Shown here piece after piece: positions 31,061 to 40,150 of a DNA stretch of 42,353 nucleotides. This DNA is from JBAXQQ01 sp037131695 (GTDB lineage Bacteria > Armatimonadota > Hebobacteria > CAIYQO01). The notes beneath the pieces are model-generated. The model searched no databases and was not told where the DNA came from. It saw nothing but the letters and a program-made list of their open reading frames with translations. The position numbers and the translations under genes were made by a program. The first letter of the stretch is position 1. The number at the start of each line of letters is the position of its first letter. The stretch lies in assembly GCA_964638715.1 (NCBI GenBank), contig CAZWZF010000043.1, forward strand, positions 1 to 42,353. Reading direction: 5' to 3'.

Positions 31061-32331
31061 AAAATACTCGCATTGTGATTCTTTTAACCATCCTAAAAGG
31101 TATTGATAAACCGTATTTTGATAAAAATGGTGCAATCTGGATTAAATGTGGATCAGATAAACGTCGGTTAAACTCTAAAGAGGAGTTGCGTCGTTTATTT
31201 CAAATATCCGACCAATTTCATGCAGATGAATTACCGACAAAAGCTGGGATTGATAAGCTCGATAAATTACGTTTTCGTGATTTCTTGAGAAAGGAATACG
31301 ATCTTGATTATCCTGATTCACCAGATGAATTAATACGTATATTGCAAAACATGAATCTTGCAACAGATGATGGGATGTTAAATTTAGCTGGTGTACTTTT
31401 ATTTACAGAACACCCTGAATGGATAAAACCACAATTTATTATCAAAGCTATACGTTATCCTGGTAATGATATTCATGTTGACTCGTATTTGGACACTGAA
31501 GATTTTATAGGTCCATTTAATAAATTATTTGATAATGGACTTTCTTTCCTAATGCGTAATCTGCATAAAGTACAAGCAGGACAAGGTGTAAATTCACCAG
31601 GGATTTCTGAAATACCACAAGTTGTATTAGAAGAATTACTGGTAAATGCATTGATTCATCGCGATTATATGGTTAGTGCTACTATTCGACTTTTTATTTT
31701 TGATAATCGAATAGAGATTATAAGTCCTGGTCATCTGCCCAATAATTTAACCGTTGAACGTATCAGATTAGGAATATCTAATATTCGTAATCCAATATTG
31801 GTATCCTATATATCCAAAGGAATACTACCATACAAAGGTTTAGGTTCTGGAATTAAGCGAGCATTAGAACTATGGCCAGAAATTGATTTTGTTGATGATC
31901 GTGAAGGTTGCCAGTTTACAGCTATAATTCGCAAAAAAGAACAATTATCTATTACGGAAAGAAATGGTAAAAATATTTTTCATGATAATTTGGCGGTAAA
32001 AAGTGGCGGTAAAAAAGGTGGTGTTGGCGGTAATAATAAAAGGACAAATACAACACCAGGCAACATGGCGGTAAAAAAATCAGAATTGACGGTAAAAAAT
32101 GACGGTAAACAAGATGGTGCTGAAAATAAAAAAACAGATGAAATATCTGCGAAAATCATCGCTATTATAAAGAATAATAATAAAATTACCATCCCAGCAT
32201 TGGCAATGAAGTTTGATGTATCTATCAGATCGATTGAGAGATACATCAATAAGTTACAAACTAAAGGATATCTTAAACGTATTGGACCAACTAATGGCGG
32301 GTATTGGCAATTTATAAAAAAAAATGAATAA
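31033..32331 (+). CDS. AlbA_2/Schlafen-like putative regulator, C-terminal part (ATPase-like and wHTH)
   Basis: This frame (GTG at 31033) continues the AlbA_2 domain (GAIWIKCGSDKRRL), then a COG2865-type HATPase-like region (VLEELLVNALIHRDY, IEIISPGHLP, KGLGSGIKRALELWPEIDF). A Lys/Gly/Asn-rich linker is encoded by about six GGCGGTAAAAA-like repeats (31992-32112). A C-terminal winged helix follows (IPALAMKFDVSIRSIERYIN, KLQTKGYLKRIGPTNGGYW). Such proteins are putative transcriptional regulators or, in some families, defence-linked. The gene is clearly more AT-rich than its neighbours, and its codon use differs, suggesting horizontal origin. Without the upstream fragment it lacks half of the AlbA_2 domain, so it is probably non-functional as assembled unless the two-base insertion is an error or a phase switch. 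Confidence 0.85.
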   Translation: MVQTENIILENTRIVILLTILKGIDKPYFDKNGAIWIKCGSDKRRLNSKEELRRLFQISDQFHADELPTKAGIDKLDKLRFRDFLRKEYDLDYPDSPDELIRILQNMNLATDDGMLNLAGVLLFTEHPEWIKPQFIIKAIRYPGNDIHVDSYLDTEDFIGPFNKLFDNGLSFLMRNLHKVQAGQGVNSPGISEIPQVVLEELLVNALIHRDYMVSATIRLFIFDNRIEIISPGHLPNNLTVERIRLGISNIRNPILVSYISKGILPYKGLGSGIKRALELWPEIDFVDDREGCQFTAIIRKKEQLSITERNGKNIFHDNLAVKSGGKKGGVGGNNKRTNTTPGNMAVKKSELTVKNDGKQDGAENKKTDEISAKIIAIIKNNNKITIPALAMKFDVSIRSIERYINKLQTKGYLKRIGPTNGGYWQFIKKNE

Positions 32332-32397
32332 GAATACCAATAGAGTGCTTAATAACTATATTCCAATTTCCCATTTCCTTCATTCGCTTAATATTTG

Positions 32398-32403
32398 TAT
32401 AAT
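32398..32403 (+). promoter_or_regulatory. TATAAT box six bases before the FAD oxidoreductase ATG
   Basis: TATAAT (32398-32403) within TTTGTATAATT is followed by six bases and the ATG at 32410. There is no ribosome-binding site. The -35 region (around 32375) is weak. The spacing would place the first transcribed base at the start codon, so a leaderless message is likely. Confidence 0.45.
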
Positions 32404-32409
32404 TGCCGT

Positions 32410-33813
32410 ATGAAATCATTGATTATTGGGGCGGGGCCGGCCGGGTTGGCTGCCGCGCATGAATTGGCGGTTAATGGCGCAGCCAGCATGGTTAGCGAAT
32501 CACAGGATGCGGTTGGCGGTTTGTGCCGTACCATGTTGTTTGACGATTGCCGGTTTGATGTCGGTCCGCATCGTTTCTTTACCCGCAACGAGGAAGTACG
32601 CCAGCTTTTCGACGATATTGTAGCTGAAGATTTGATTAATGTGCCGCGTCTAACCCGCATTTACTATAACGGCAAATATTTTGATTACCCGCTAACGGCA
32701 AAAAACGCGTTATTTACCCTGGGTGCCGCCAACGCGGTGCAAATGGTTCTCAGCTACATTACCTCTACCTGCAGCAATAAAAGCAAAAACGCTGTCACAT
32801 TTGAGGATTTGGTAGTCGGTCAATTCGGCAGGCGGTTATTTGAGATATTCTTTAAAACCTACACCGAAAAAGTGTGGGGAATCGATTGCAGCCGCATAGG
32901 TGCCGAGTGGGCAGGACAGCGTATAAAAGGCTTGAATCTTTTCACTGCGGCTTTAAACGCGCTGGTTGGCGACAAGAAAAAGATGATAAAAACGCTGGTG
33001 GATGAATTTGTTTATCCGCGTCTTGGCGCCGGACAGTTTTACGAGAAAATGGCTGACAAAGTGACATCCCTTGGCAGCGAAATAATGCTGAATTCCCAGG
33101 TGGTGCGGTTAAACCGCGACGGCAATCGCATCGTAAGCGCGGTTCTGCGCCAAAATGGAAACGAGGTAGAAGTAGAGGCCGACAACTTTTTCAGCAGCAT
33201 ACCGTTGACTGACCTGATAAATATTATATCTCCAGCACCGCCGCAGGTAATAATGGATGCCTGCGCCAAACTGCGCTACCGCGACCACATGTCGGTACAG
33301 TTAAAATATTCTGGCCACCCTTTCCCGCATAATTGGATTTATGTCCACGCGAAAGAAGTAGGGATGGCGCGCATTTGCGATTACCGCAATTTCAGCCGCC
33401 AGATGACATCTGATGACAATATCAGTCCCTTGACGGTGGAATATTTCACCTTTAAAGAAGGACCGTTGTGGGGGAAACCTGACCACGAACTGATAGCCAT
33501 GGCGGCAAAAGAGATGGAAACCATGAACGTCGCCAGCGCAAACAATGTCGCCAACGGTTACGTGGTACGCAGCGAAAAAGCGTACCCGCTGATTGAATTA
33601 GACTACGATAATCACGTCGAAACCCTGAAAAGCTGGCTGAGCAACATCGCCAATCTGACCCCCATCGGCCGCGCCGGCATGTTTAAATACAACAACCAGG
33701 ACCACGCCATCGCCACCGGCATGCTGGCCGCCAGAAACGCCATGGGAATAGGAAAATATGACCCGTGGAAAGTGAATATAGATGCTGAATATCATGAAGG
33801 TGGGGAGATATGA
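32410..33813 (+). CDS. FAD-dependent amine oxidase/protoporphyrinogen oxidase-like protein
   Basis: The 467-residue protein begins with an FAD-binding GAGPAGLAAAHELA motif and a VGGLCRTM segment (the second dinucleotide contact). It contains DVGPHRFFTRNEEV, FFKTYTEKVWGI and, near the end, GRAGMFKYNNQDHAIATGML, the FAD-binding C-terminal segment. It belongs to the HemY-like/UDP-galactopyranose mutase-like NAD(P)/FAD oxidoreductases often near polysaccharide genes. The substrate is unknown. TTG at 32395 is in frame, but ATG at 32410 begins the Rossmann strand at its usual position and is preferred. It is followed 76 bases later by tldD on the same strand. Confidence 0.85.
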   Translation: MKSLIIGAGPAGLAAAHELAVNGAASMVSESQDAVGGLCRTMLFDDCRFDVGPHRFFTRNEEVRQLFDDIVAEDLINVPRLTRIYYNGKYFDYPLTAKNALFTLGAANAVQMVLSYITSTCSNKSKNAVTFEDLVVGQFGRRLFEIFFKTYTEKVWGIDCSRIGAEWAGQRIKGLNLFTAALNALVGDKKKMIKTLVDEFVYPRLGAGQFYEKMADKVTSLGSEIMLNSQVVRLNRDGNRIVSAVLRQNGNEVEVEADNFFSSIPLTDLINIISPAPPQVIMDACAKLRYRDHMSVQLKYSGHPFPHNWIYVHAKEVGMARICDYRNFSRQMTSDDNISPLTVEYFTFKEGPLWGKPDHELIAMAAKEMETMNVASANNVANGYVVRSEKAYPLIELDYDNHVETLKSWLSNIANLTPIGRAGMFKYNNQDHAIATGMLAARNAMGIGKYDPWKVNIDAEYHEGGEI

Positions 33814-33889
33814 AATTGGCAAATGGCAAATTTTATCGGTCTGATCGGACGGATCCGACTGATAAATAAGTATACTAACAGGAGAAGAT

Positions 33890-35359
33890 ATGAACAATGA
33901 AATGACAGGCGAAATCCGTCGGCAGTTTGACCGCGTTTTGGCGGCTGGCTGCAGTTGGGCGGATATTCGTATTTATATTGAAGATGCTACCGAATCGCTG
34001 TATCTTGATGATGGCAACCTGGAGGGGAACTCCGCGTCGTTGTCCAGCGGGATGGGGGTTCGGGTGCTGTATCGCGGCGCGTGGGGATTTGCCGCTACCG
34101 CAAAGATGGAAAATATGGCGGAATGTTTTAACCGCGCCTTGAACAACGCCCGCGCCGCCGCAGAATTGCCCGGATTCCCAAAGGACAGCGGAGATGTGGT
34201 GAAGGTGGCGGGGAAATACGAGTCGCCGGTGGTGACTGACCCATTCACCGTGAAGTTGAAAGAGAAGACCGATTTCATGCGGGCAATTGACGCGAAATTG
34301 CAGAATGAACATATCGAGCACCGGACGGTAAGCTTGTATTTTCAGAAACGAATTGTGCATTACTTTAATACCGACGGTACCGAATATCAGCGCAAGATAA
34401 TCAACAATTTCGCCGATATGAGCGTGATGGCGGCAGATGACGAAGGCCGTACCCAGCAGCGTTCCTGCGAACTGGCGGGCAACGGCAAGGGAACCCGCGG
34501 TTTTGAATGGCTGGCGGACAGCAATTTTGCCGGCAACGCTGACCGTATTAACGCCGAACTGGCAGAACTGCTGACGGCACCAAAACTGCCCGCCGGCAAA
34601 CGTTCCGTGATATTGCTGCCGGGACAGGGTTTCCTGCAGGTTCACGAGACCATCGGCCACGCGCTGGAACTTGACCGCATCCTTGGCTACGAACTTTCCT
34701 TTGCCGGCGGTTCCCATGTGAAGCCAGATATGATTGGCAAACTGAGTTTTGGCTCCGAAAAGCTAAACGCTTACGCCGGGTTCACCTCCAACTCGCCGGG
34801 AACATTCGGACTGGATGACGACGGGATACCGCAAAGCGAATACCCGCTGATTAAAAACGGCCTGCTGGTGAATGTGCTATCTTGCCGAGGTGATATCAAA
34901 GAGGCGAACCATGTGGCAGGACGCGATGTGATGAAAAGCAGCGGTGGCGCATCGCGAAGCTGTGCGTTTTACCGTCCGCCAATTGACCGCATGACTAATA
35001 TCAATGTGGCACCGGGGAATGACGGAACGCTGGACGACATCATCGCCGCCACCGAAGACGGCATTATAATGGATGTTCCGGTATCATGGTCCATCGGTTC
35101 CAACCGAGAACATTTCCATTTTGGATGCGAAATCGCCTGGGAAGTGAAGAATGGCGTGAAAGGTAAAGTATTCAAGAACTCCACTTATCACGGTCATAGC
35201 TTACCCTTCTGGCACAACCTGGACAAGGTTGGCGATATCACCACCTGGAAACTGCAGCAAGTGGCGAATTGCGGTAAAGGCGAACCCAACCAGATAATGG
35301 AAGTCGGCCATGGCATACCGGTAATGCGGTTTGCCGACGTCGACACCGGCGAGGAGTAA
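33890..35359 (+). CDS. tldD: TldD-type metalloprotease subunit
   Basis: The 489-residue protein carries the zinc motif H252-E-T-I-G-H257 within VHETIGHALELDRILGYE, as in catalytic TldD subunits. It also has GMGVRVLYRGAWGFAAT in the N-terminal domain and SPGTFGLDDDG and SCAFYRPPIDRMTNINV in the C-terminal part. TldD pairs with TldE/PmbA to form a heterodimer that degrades unfolded peptides and, in E. coli, processes microcin B17 and CcdA. No peptide-natural-product genes are nearby. Ribosome-binding site AGGAGA seven bases before ATG. tldE starts four bases after its stop. Confidence 0.95.
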   Translation: MNNEMTGEIRRQFDRVLAAGCSWADIRIYIEDATESLYLDDGNLEGNSASLSSGMGVRVLYRGAWGFAATAKMENMAECFNRALNNARAAAELPGFPKDSGDVVKVAGKYESPVVTDPFTVKLKEKTDFMRAIDAKLQNEHIEHRTVSLYFQKRIVHYFNTDGTEYQRKIINNFADMSVMAADDEGRTQQRSCELAGNGKGTRGFEWLADSNFAGNADRINAELAELLTAPKLPAGKRSVILLPGQGFLQVHETIGHALELDRILGYELSFAGGSHVKPDMIGKLSFGSEKLNAYAGFTSNSPGTFGLDDDGIPQSEYPLIKNGLLVNVLSCRGDIKEANHVAGRDVMKSSGGASRSCAFYRPPIDRMTNINVAPGNDGTLDDIIAATEDGIIMDVPVSWSIGSNREHFHFGCEIAWEVKNGVKGKVFKNSTYHGHSLPFWHNLDKVGDITTWKLQQVANCGKGEPNQIMEVGHGIPVMRFADVDTGEE

Positions 35360-35363
35360 AATA

Positions 35364-36737
35364 ATGATAGATAGTAAAATTAAAGATATTATATTAAAAG
35401 CACGCGGCGAAGCGCGCAAACAGGGAATAACCGCGGCGCTTTTCCTGCATCGCGAGGACAGCAACCTTATCCGCCTGGGCAATTCTGCCGTTGCGCTGTC
35501 AACATCGGAAGAACTGACCCGTTTTTCCGTCGAAGTGGTTAATGGCAGGCGCGTGGGGGCATACAGCATAAATGCTGACGTTAACTCGCTGGATATCGTG
35601 ATGGACGCGCTGAACCGCGCCAACGAGAATTGCCTGGAAAGTCCGGAACTGGACTATCAGCCGATTCCCTCGGAAGTGGAAGAAGACACCGCCGACTATA
35701 CCGGCTATGATCCGCAAATGATATCGCTGACGGCGGAAGACAAAACCACCGTTTGCAGCAAAATCATCAAATCGATGCCGGATAAATATTCCTTCAGCGG
35801 TTCGTGGTCGTCGGGCGAGACAGAAGTTTTCCTTGCCACTACTGTAAATGATAATTGCGCCTATCGCAAATTGTCTGACGGCGTGTTGAAAATAGTGATG
35901 AAAAACAATATCGCCGGGTGGGAAATTGCCGCTGACCAGACCGGCAAAAATCGCGCTGATTTCTGCGCCGATGCCGCCGTCAGCCATATCAATGCATTGC
36001 TGTCGATATACGAAAATAACCCCGGCTATCAAACCGTCATCGGCAAACAGCCGGTGGTATTCGGTCCCGATGCCATCGCTGAGATGCTAACCATGGCACT
36101 GTGGGGTGGTTTCATTGGGCGTTACTGGGAAGAAAAGCGGGCATTCACCTCGTCAAACAGCTTTGGCGACATGCTGTTCGCGCCGTCAGTAAATATTTAT
36201 GACGACCCGGCGTGCCCGGATACTTTTGGATACCCGTTCGATTTTGCCGGCAGAAAACGGAGCAAGTTCGATTTTGTGAAAGATGGCGCCTTTGCCGGTT
36301 TGATATATGACAACGCCACCGCTGCAAAATATGGCAAAAAACCGACCGGTCATGACATCGGCACCATGGACATCGTCTTTGCCACCGGCGATGCCGTCCC
36401 CGGACTGGAAAATGCGCTGGCACAGGTTGGCGACGCGATATACATACCCCAATTGCATTACCTACACCTGCCCGACCCCACCCGTGGGCAAATCACCGGC
36501 TCATCGCGCTTTAACGCCATGCGGGTAGTAGGTGGAAAATTCGCCGCGCCGTTATTGTCCACCCGGGTAACCGACACCATACTCAATATATTCGGCAGCA
36601 TCACCGCCATCTCCGCAAAAAGCGTGCCGATAAACATTAGCAGCACCTACGGCAGACGCTCCCCCGAGGTAATTAGCGTGCCGGAATATATAATCTGCAG
36701 CGAAGTGCGCATCAGCGACGTGGCAGATTCGTTTTAA
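35364..36737 (+). CDS. tldE: TldE/PmbA-type partner subunit
   Basis: The 457-residue protein is the non-catalytic TldE/PmbA-like partner. It lacks the HExxxH motif of TldD but has the family's FSVEVVNGRRVGAYSINAD and GPDAIAEMLTMALWGGFIG. It also has AFTSSNSFGDMLFAPSVNI, KKPTGHDIGTMDIVFATGD and PEVISVPEYIICSEVRISD. ATG at 35364 is preceded by GAGGAG, which lies across the tldD stop, so translation of the two subunits is coupled. An in-frame upstream start at 35331 would overlap tldD by 29 bases and is not favoured. After it comes a 156-base spacer with a promoter for the next gene. Confidence 0.93.
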   Translation: MIDSKIKDIILKARGEARKQGITAALFLHREDSNLIRLGNSAVALSTSEELTRFSVEVVNGRRVGAYSINADVNSLDIVMDALNRANENCLESPELDYQPIPSEVEEDTADYTGYDPQMISLTAEDKTTVCSKIIKSMPDKYSFSGSWSSGETEVFLATTVNDNCAYRKLSDGVLKIVMKNNIAGWEIAADQTGKNRADFCADAAVSHINALLSIYENNPGYQTVIGKQPVVFGPDAIAEMLTMALWGGFIGRYWEEKRAFTSSNSFGDMLFAPSVNIYDDPACPDTFGYPFDFAGRKRSKFDFVKDGAFAGLIYDNATAAKYGKKPTGHDIGTMDIVFATGDAVPGLENALAQVGDAIYIPQLHYLHLPDPTRGQITGSSRFNAMRVVGGKFAAPLLSTRVTDTILNIFGSITAISAKSVPINISSTYGRRSPEVISVPEYIICSEVRISDVADSF

Positions 36738-36799
36738 TATATGACCCTATTACGATTTATAGATAATAAAATTATGATAGATAATGTCACTTTTTTTTA

Positions 36800-36828
36800 T
36801 TGCATTATCTGAAATCTTATGAGATAAT
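36800..36828 (+). promoter_or_regulatory. Promoter of hybrid histidine kinase with inverted repeat
   Basis: TTGCAT (36800-36805), 17-base spacer, GATAAT (36823-36828). ATTATCT (36804-36810) and AGATAAT (36822-36828) are exact inverted repeats spanning the spacer and -10, so a dimeric regulator could bind here. Leader of about 58 bases to the ATG. Confidence 0.5.
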
Positions 36829-36893
36829 AAATATGTTATTTTTAAAAAATATATTGAAAAAGATATATTTTTTAATAAAGGCTTATGAACTAA

Positions 36894-39800
36894 ATGACTC
36901 GTCAGTCATCGCTAAAATCTAAAAATAACTCATATTTTATTATCATCTTGATTGCTATTTTAGCAATCGGGGTGTTTTTTGCACGGTGGATTGTAGTACA
37001 AGCTGACCGGGAAATGCGAACAAACCTGCTGCAGCAAACGAGATTAGTTGCACAAACGCTGAACATAAGGTTCATCACAAATCTGACTGCTACAAACGCA
37101 GACTTGAACGACCCTGGTTATAAACGGTTAAAAGAACAGCTTATGTCAGTTCGTCTGGCTAACCCGCAATGCCGGTTTATTTATCTTATGGGTCAAAACA
37201 GCAGGCACAAAGTATTTTTTTATGTAGACAGCGAACCTGTAACATCAAATGATTACTCGCCGCCAGGACAGCTTTATGATGAGGTTTCAGAAGGTACATA
37301 CCGCGTATTTGATACCAGGATTGCGGCTGTTGATGGTCCGGCAACTGATCGCTGGGGTGTCTGGGTATCTCCACTGGTTCCTATCATCGATTCGCATACT
37401 GATAATGTAGCAGCAGTGCTGGGTATGGATATTAATGCGCGTATGTGGTCATGGTATATCCTTGCCAAGGTGGCTTTGCCTATAGGGTTGATGCTGGTGC
37501 TGATGATTGGTGTAATCACCATTTTTACAGTATCACGCCGCGTTGCTGCTTCACCCAAGCCTGTTCGCCATCACCTGATGCCTTCTATAACAATTATGAT
37601 GATATTGCTGATGGCTGGTACCGGCATAATTTTGTGGCAGCAGAACCAGCAATATATGTCCCGGGAAATAGCTGCCGATATTTATGATGTTTCCAATAAT
37701 TTAGAAACTGTTATTAATCAGCAGGTATCAGTTTTAGCGGCAATTCTACAACCTGTTATTTTTGATGCTGACGTGCAAAAAGATATGCGTGAAGGCAACT
37801 CTCAGCATCTTTGGAATACCTGGCTGCCGGTATTTCAGTCATTATCTCAAAACAATCATCTTTCACATTTTGATTTTATAGATAAGAATAAAAATAATAT
37901 ATCGCAAGTCGGCAAACCTGATAAAAACAATTCTAACATTGATAATTTTACTGCAACTGAAGCTGAAATTACCGGCAGAATCTCTTCCGGTTTCGAATTG
38001 GGACCTGCAGGTGTTTTAACATTAAAAGTAGTCCAGCCAGTTTTTGAAGGAACCACACTTGTCGGGTATATAGAATTAGATAAAGAAATCAAAGATGTAT
38101 TGCAAACACTGCAGACCCGGTCCGGAATTCAATTAGTAGTGACGATCCATAAGCAATATTTAGAACAGCATAGTTGGGAAGAAGGAATGCATCGACTTGG
38201 CCGGGAAGCATCCTGGAACAGTATGGCTCATAATGTAGTAATATATAGTCCGCTGGGTAAGCTTCCTGATGCTTTTTTATCATGGGTTGATGAGCATCAG
38301 CATAATGAAACGGATCGTGAAATTAACGCTGATGGTATGGATTGGCGGGTATCTGCAATACCATTATATGATACATCAAAACGAGAGATTGGCGATCTTC
38401 TGATCATGAATGACATCACCGAAAATAAATCCGCATTTGCAAGCATTATGACTTTGGGCGGTGTGTCTGTAATTGTAATATTGTCTATATTTTTAAGTTT
38501 TATTTATATCCTTCTCAGTCGGACTGATGCTGGTATCCTTGCCCAGCAGTTAGAGATTCAGGAAAGTGAACAGTCGTACCATAATCAATTTGCCAATAAC
38601 TCATCGATAATGCTGCTGATTAATCAGGCAGATGGAAAAATAATAAACGCAAATGATGCCGCTCTTAATTTTTACGGATATTCGCGAAAGCTGCTGCTGG
38701 AGTTGAATATCAGTGATATTGATACTTCTTCTGTTTCTGAAATTCAACAATATTTAGCATCTGTACCACAAGGGCAGGGGAAATTATTCCAGTTCCAGCA
38801 TCGGCTTGCTAACGGTTCAATACGGGATGTTGAAGCATCAACAAGTATTATCCAATTTGGCGGCCACGCGGTTTTGCATTTTATCGTTCAGGATATCACC
38901 GAACGCAATCTGGCGGCAAAAGAAAAAGATAAACTGCAGGCACAGTTAAATCAGGCGCAAAAGATGGAATCTGTAGGCAGATTGGCAGGCGGCGTGGCAC
39001 ATGATTTTAACAATATGCTCAGTGTTATTATCGGTAATACCGAAATGCTGATGGAAAAGATAGACAAGGCGCATCCTTTTTATGCCTTCCTTACAGAGAT
39101 TCTCGGTGCTGCTGAACGTTCCGGCAACCTTACCCGGCAACTGTTGGCTTTTGCCCGTAAACAAACTGTTTCACCAAAGGTATTAGACCTGAATGATATT
39201 GTACCGGGAATACTGAATATGCTGGAAAGGCTTATCGGTGAAGATATCAACCTTACCTGGCTGCCCGGTGAAGAGTTATGGCCGGTCAAGGTAGATTCAT
39301 CGCAAATTGATCAAATTCTGGCAAATTTGTGTGTTAATGCTCGTGATGCGATTGCCGGCATTGGAAAAATTACTATTGAAACGACAAATAAAATTTTAGA
39401 TATAAATTATTGCGCTAATCATGTTGGTCTTAATCCTGGTGAATATGTAGCGTTATCGGTTAGTGATAACGGGTGCGGCATGGATAAAGAAATCATGTCG
39501 CATCTATTCGAACCATTCTTTACTACAAAAGAAACTGGCAGCGGTACCGGCCTTGGCTTAGCCACTGTATATGGCGTTGTTAAACAAAACAACGGGTACA
39601 TCAGTGCCTATAGCGAGGTTGGGCAGGGAACAACATTTACAATATTTTTACCTGCTTGTGCTGGCAGTGCAAAGGAAATATTGTCAGAAAGCACAGTTCA
39701 GCCAATTTTGTATGGTGAAGGAACAATTTTAATAGCAGAAGATGAGTTGACTATATTGCTGATGACTACGAAGATGCTTCAGCGACTGGGTTATAAAGTG

Positions 39801-40085
39801 CTGGCGGCAAGTACTCCTGAAGAAGCTGTCAAATTAGCAGAAGAATATCCCGGCGAGATTAATCTGTTGATGACCGATGTTATTATGCCTGAAATGAATG
39901 GGAAAGATTTGTCTCTGCGTATTCTGGAAATGCATCCCAAAATAAAGTGCCTGTTTATGTCGGGATACACAGCAGATGTAATCGCTCTTCATGGCGTATT
40001 GAATGAAGGCGTACATTTTCTGCAAAAGCCATTTTCGTTAAATGAATTAACCATTAAGATCAGGGAAGCGTTTGGGAAAGAGTAG
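36894..40085 (+). CDS. Hybrid histidine kinase with two periplasmic sensor modules
   Basis: The 1063-residue protein has four predicted membrane helices (about 15-32, 190-215, 231-249, 516-541), giving two separate periplasmic sensor domains in tandem. The first is a Cache-like module of about 155 residues; the second is double-Cache-like and about 265 residues. Then come a PAS domain (about 560-680), a HisKA dimerisation region with the phospho-acceptor His702 in GGVAHDFNN, and a HATPase with NARDAI, DNGCGM and the GSGTGLGL box. A C-terminal receiver domain has acceptor Asp near 993 in LLMTDVIMP and the conserved Lys in LQKPF. It should autophosphorylate and pass phosphate to its own receiver. 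Two full sensors before one kinase are unusual and look like a fusion. The final output partner may be the gene at 40633. ATG start with AAAGG 13 bases upstream. Confidence 0.93.
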   Translation: MTRQSSLKSKNNSYFIIILIAILAIGVFFARWIVVQADREMRTNLLQQTRLVAQTLNIRFITNLTATNADLNDPGYKRLKEQLMSVRLANPQCRFIYLMGQNSRHKVFFYVDSEPVTSNDYSPPGQLYDEVSEGTYRVFDTRIAAVDGPATDRWGVWVSPLVPIIDSHTDNVAAVLGMDINARMWSWYILAKVALPIGLMLVLMIGVITIFTVSRRVAASPKPVRHHLMPSITIMMILLMAGTGIILWQQNQQYMSREIAADIYDVSNNLETVINQQVSVLAAILQPVIFDADVQKDMREGNSQHLWNTWLPVFQSLSQNNHLSHFDFIDKNKNNISQVGKPDKNNSNIDNFTATEAEITGRISSGFELGPAGVLTLKVVQPVFEGTTLVGYIELDKEIKDVLQTLQTRSGIQLVVTIHKQYLEQHSWEEGMHRLGREASWNSMAHNVVIYSPLGKLPDAFLSWVDEHQHNETDREINADGMDWRVSAIPLYDTSKREIGDLLIMNDITENKSAFASIMTLGGVSVIVILSIFLSFIYILLSRTDAGILAQQLEIQESEQSYHNQFANNSSIMLLINQADGKIINANDAALNFYGYSRKLLLELNISDIDTSSVSEIQQYLASVPQGQGKLFQFQHRLANGSIRDVEASTSIIQFGGHAVLHFIVQDITERNLAAKEKDKLQAQLNQAQKMESVGRLAGGVAHDFNNMLSVIIGNTEMLMEKIDKAHPFYAFLTEILGAAERSGNLTRQLLAFARKQTVSPKVLDLNDIVPGILNMLERLIGEDINLTWLPGEELWPVKVDSSQIDQILANLCVNARDAIAGIGKITIETTNKILDINYCANHVGLNPGEYVALSVSDNGCGMDKEIMSHLFEPFFTTKETGSGTGLGLATVYGVVKQNNGYISAYSEVGQGTTFTIFLPACAGSAKEILSESTVQPILYGEGTILIAEDELTILLMTTKMLQRLGYKVLAASTPEEAVKLAEEYPGEINLLMTDVIMPEMNGKDLSLRILEMHPKIKCLFMSGYTADVIALHGVLNEGVHFLQKPFSLNELTIKIREAFGKE

Positions 40086-40116
40086 GAGGTAAAGCATGGA
40101 AGAGCAAAATAATTGA
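40084..40116 (+). pseudogene. Start of a lost gene (RBS, ATG and five codons) cut by heptamer array
   Basis: Immediately after the kinase stop, AGGAGGT (40084-40090) is a full-consensus ribosome-binding site, five bases before ATG at 40096. The frame reads only M-E-E-Q-N-N and then TGA, where the heptamer array starting at 40112 provides the stop. It looks like the intact translation start of a former downstream operon gene whose body has been replaced by repeat DNA. A chance occurrence or a true six-residue micro-ORF are alternatives. Confidence 0.5.
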
Positions 40117-40146
40117 CAATTGACGATGGACAATTGACAATTATAC
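40112..40146. repeat. Heptamer tandem repeat (ATTGACA)
   Basis: Units ATTGACA, ATTGACG, ATGGACA, ATTGACA, ATTATAC in register. It has the same consensus and unit number as 17503-17537. Confidence 0.8.
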
Positions 40147-40150
40147 GTGG

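Noticed and set aside
33875..34717. Long minus-strand open frame opposite tldD
   Set aside because: It is antisense to a clear TldD gene. Its translation shows no domain and arises from codon bias of the sense gene.
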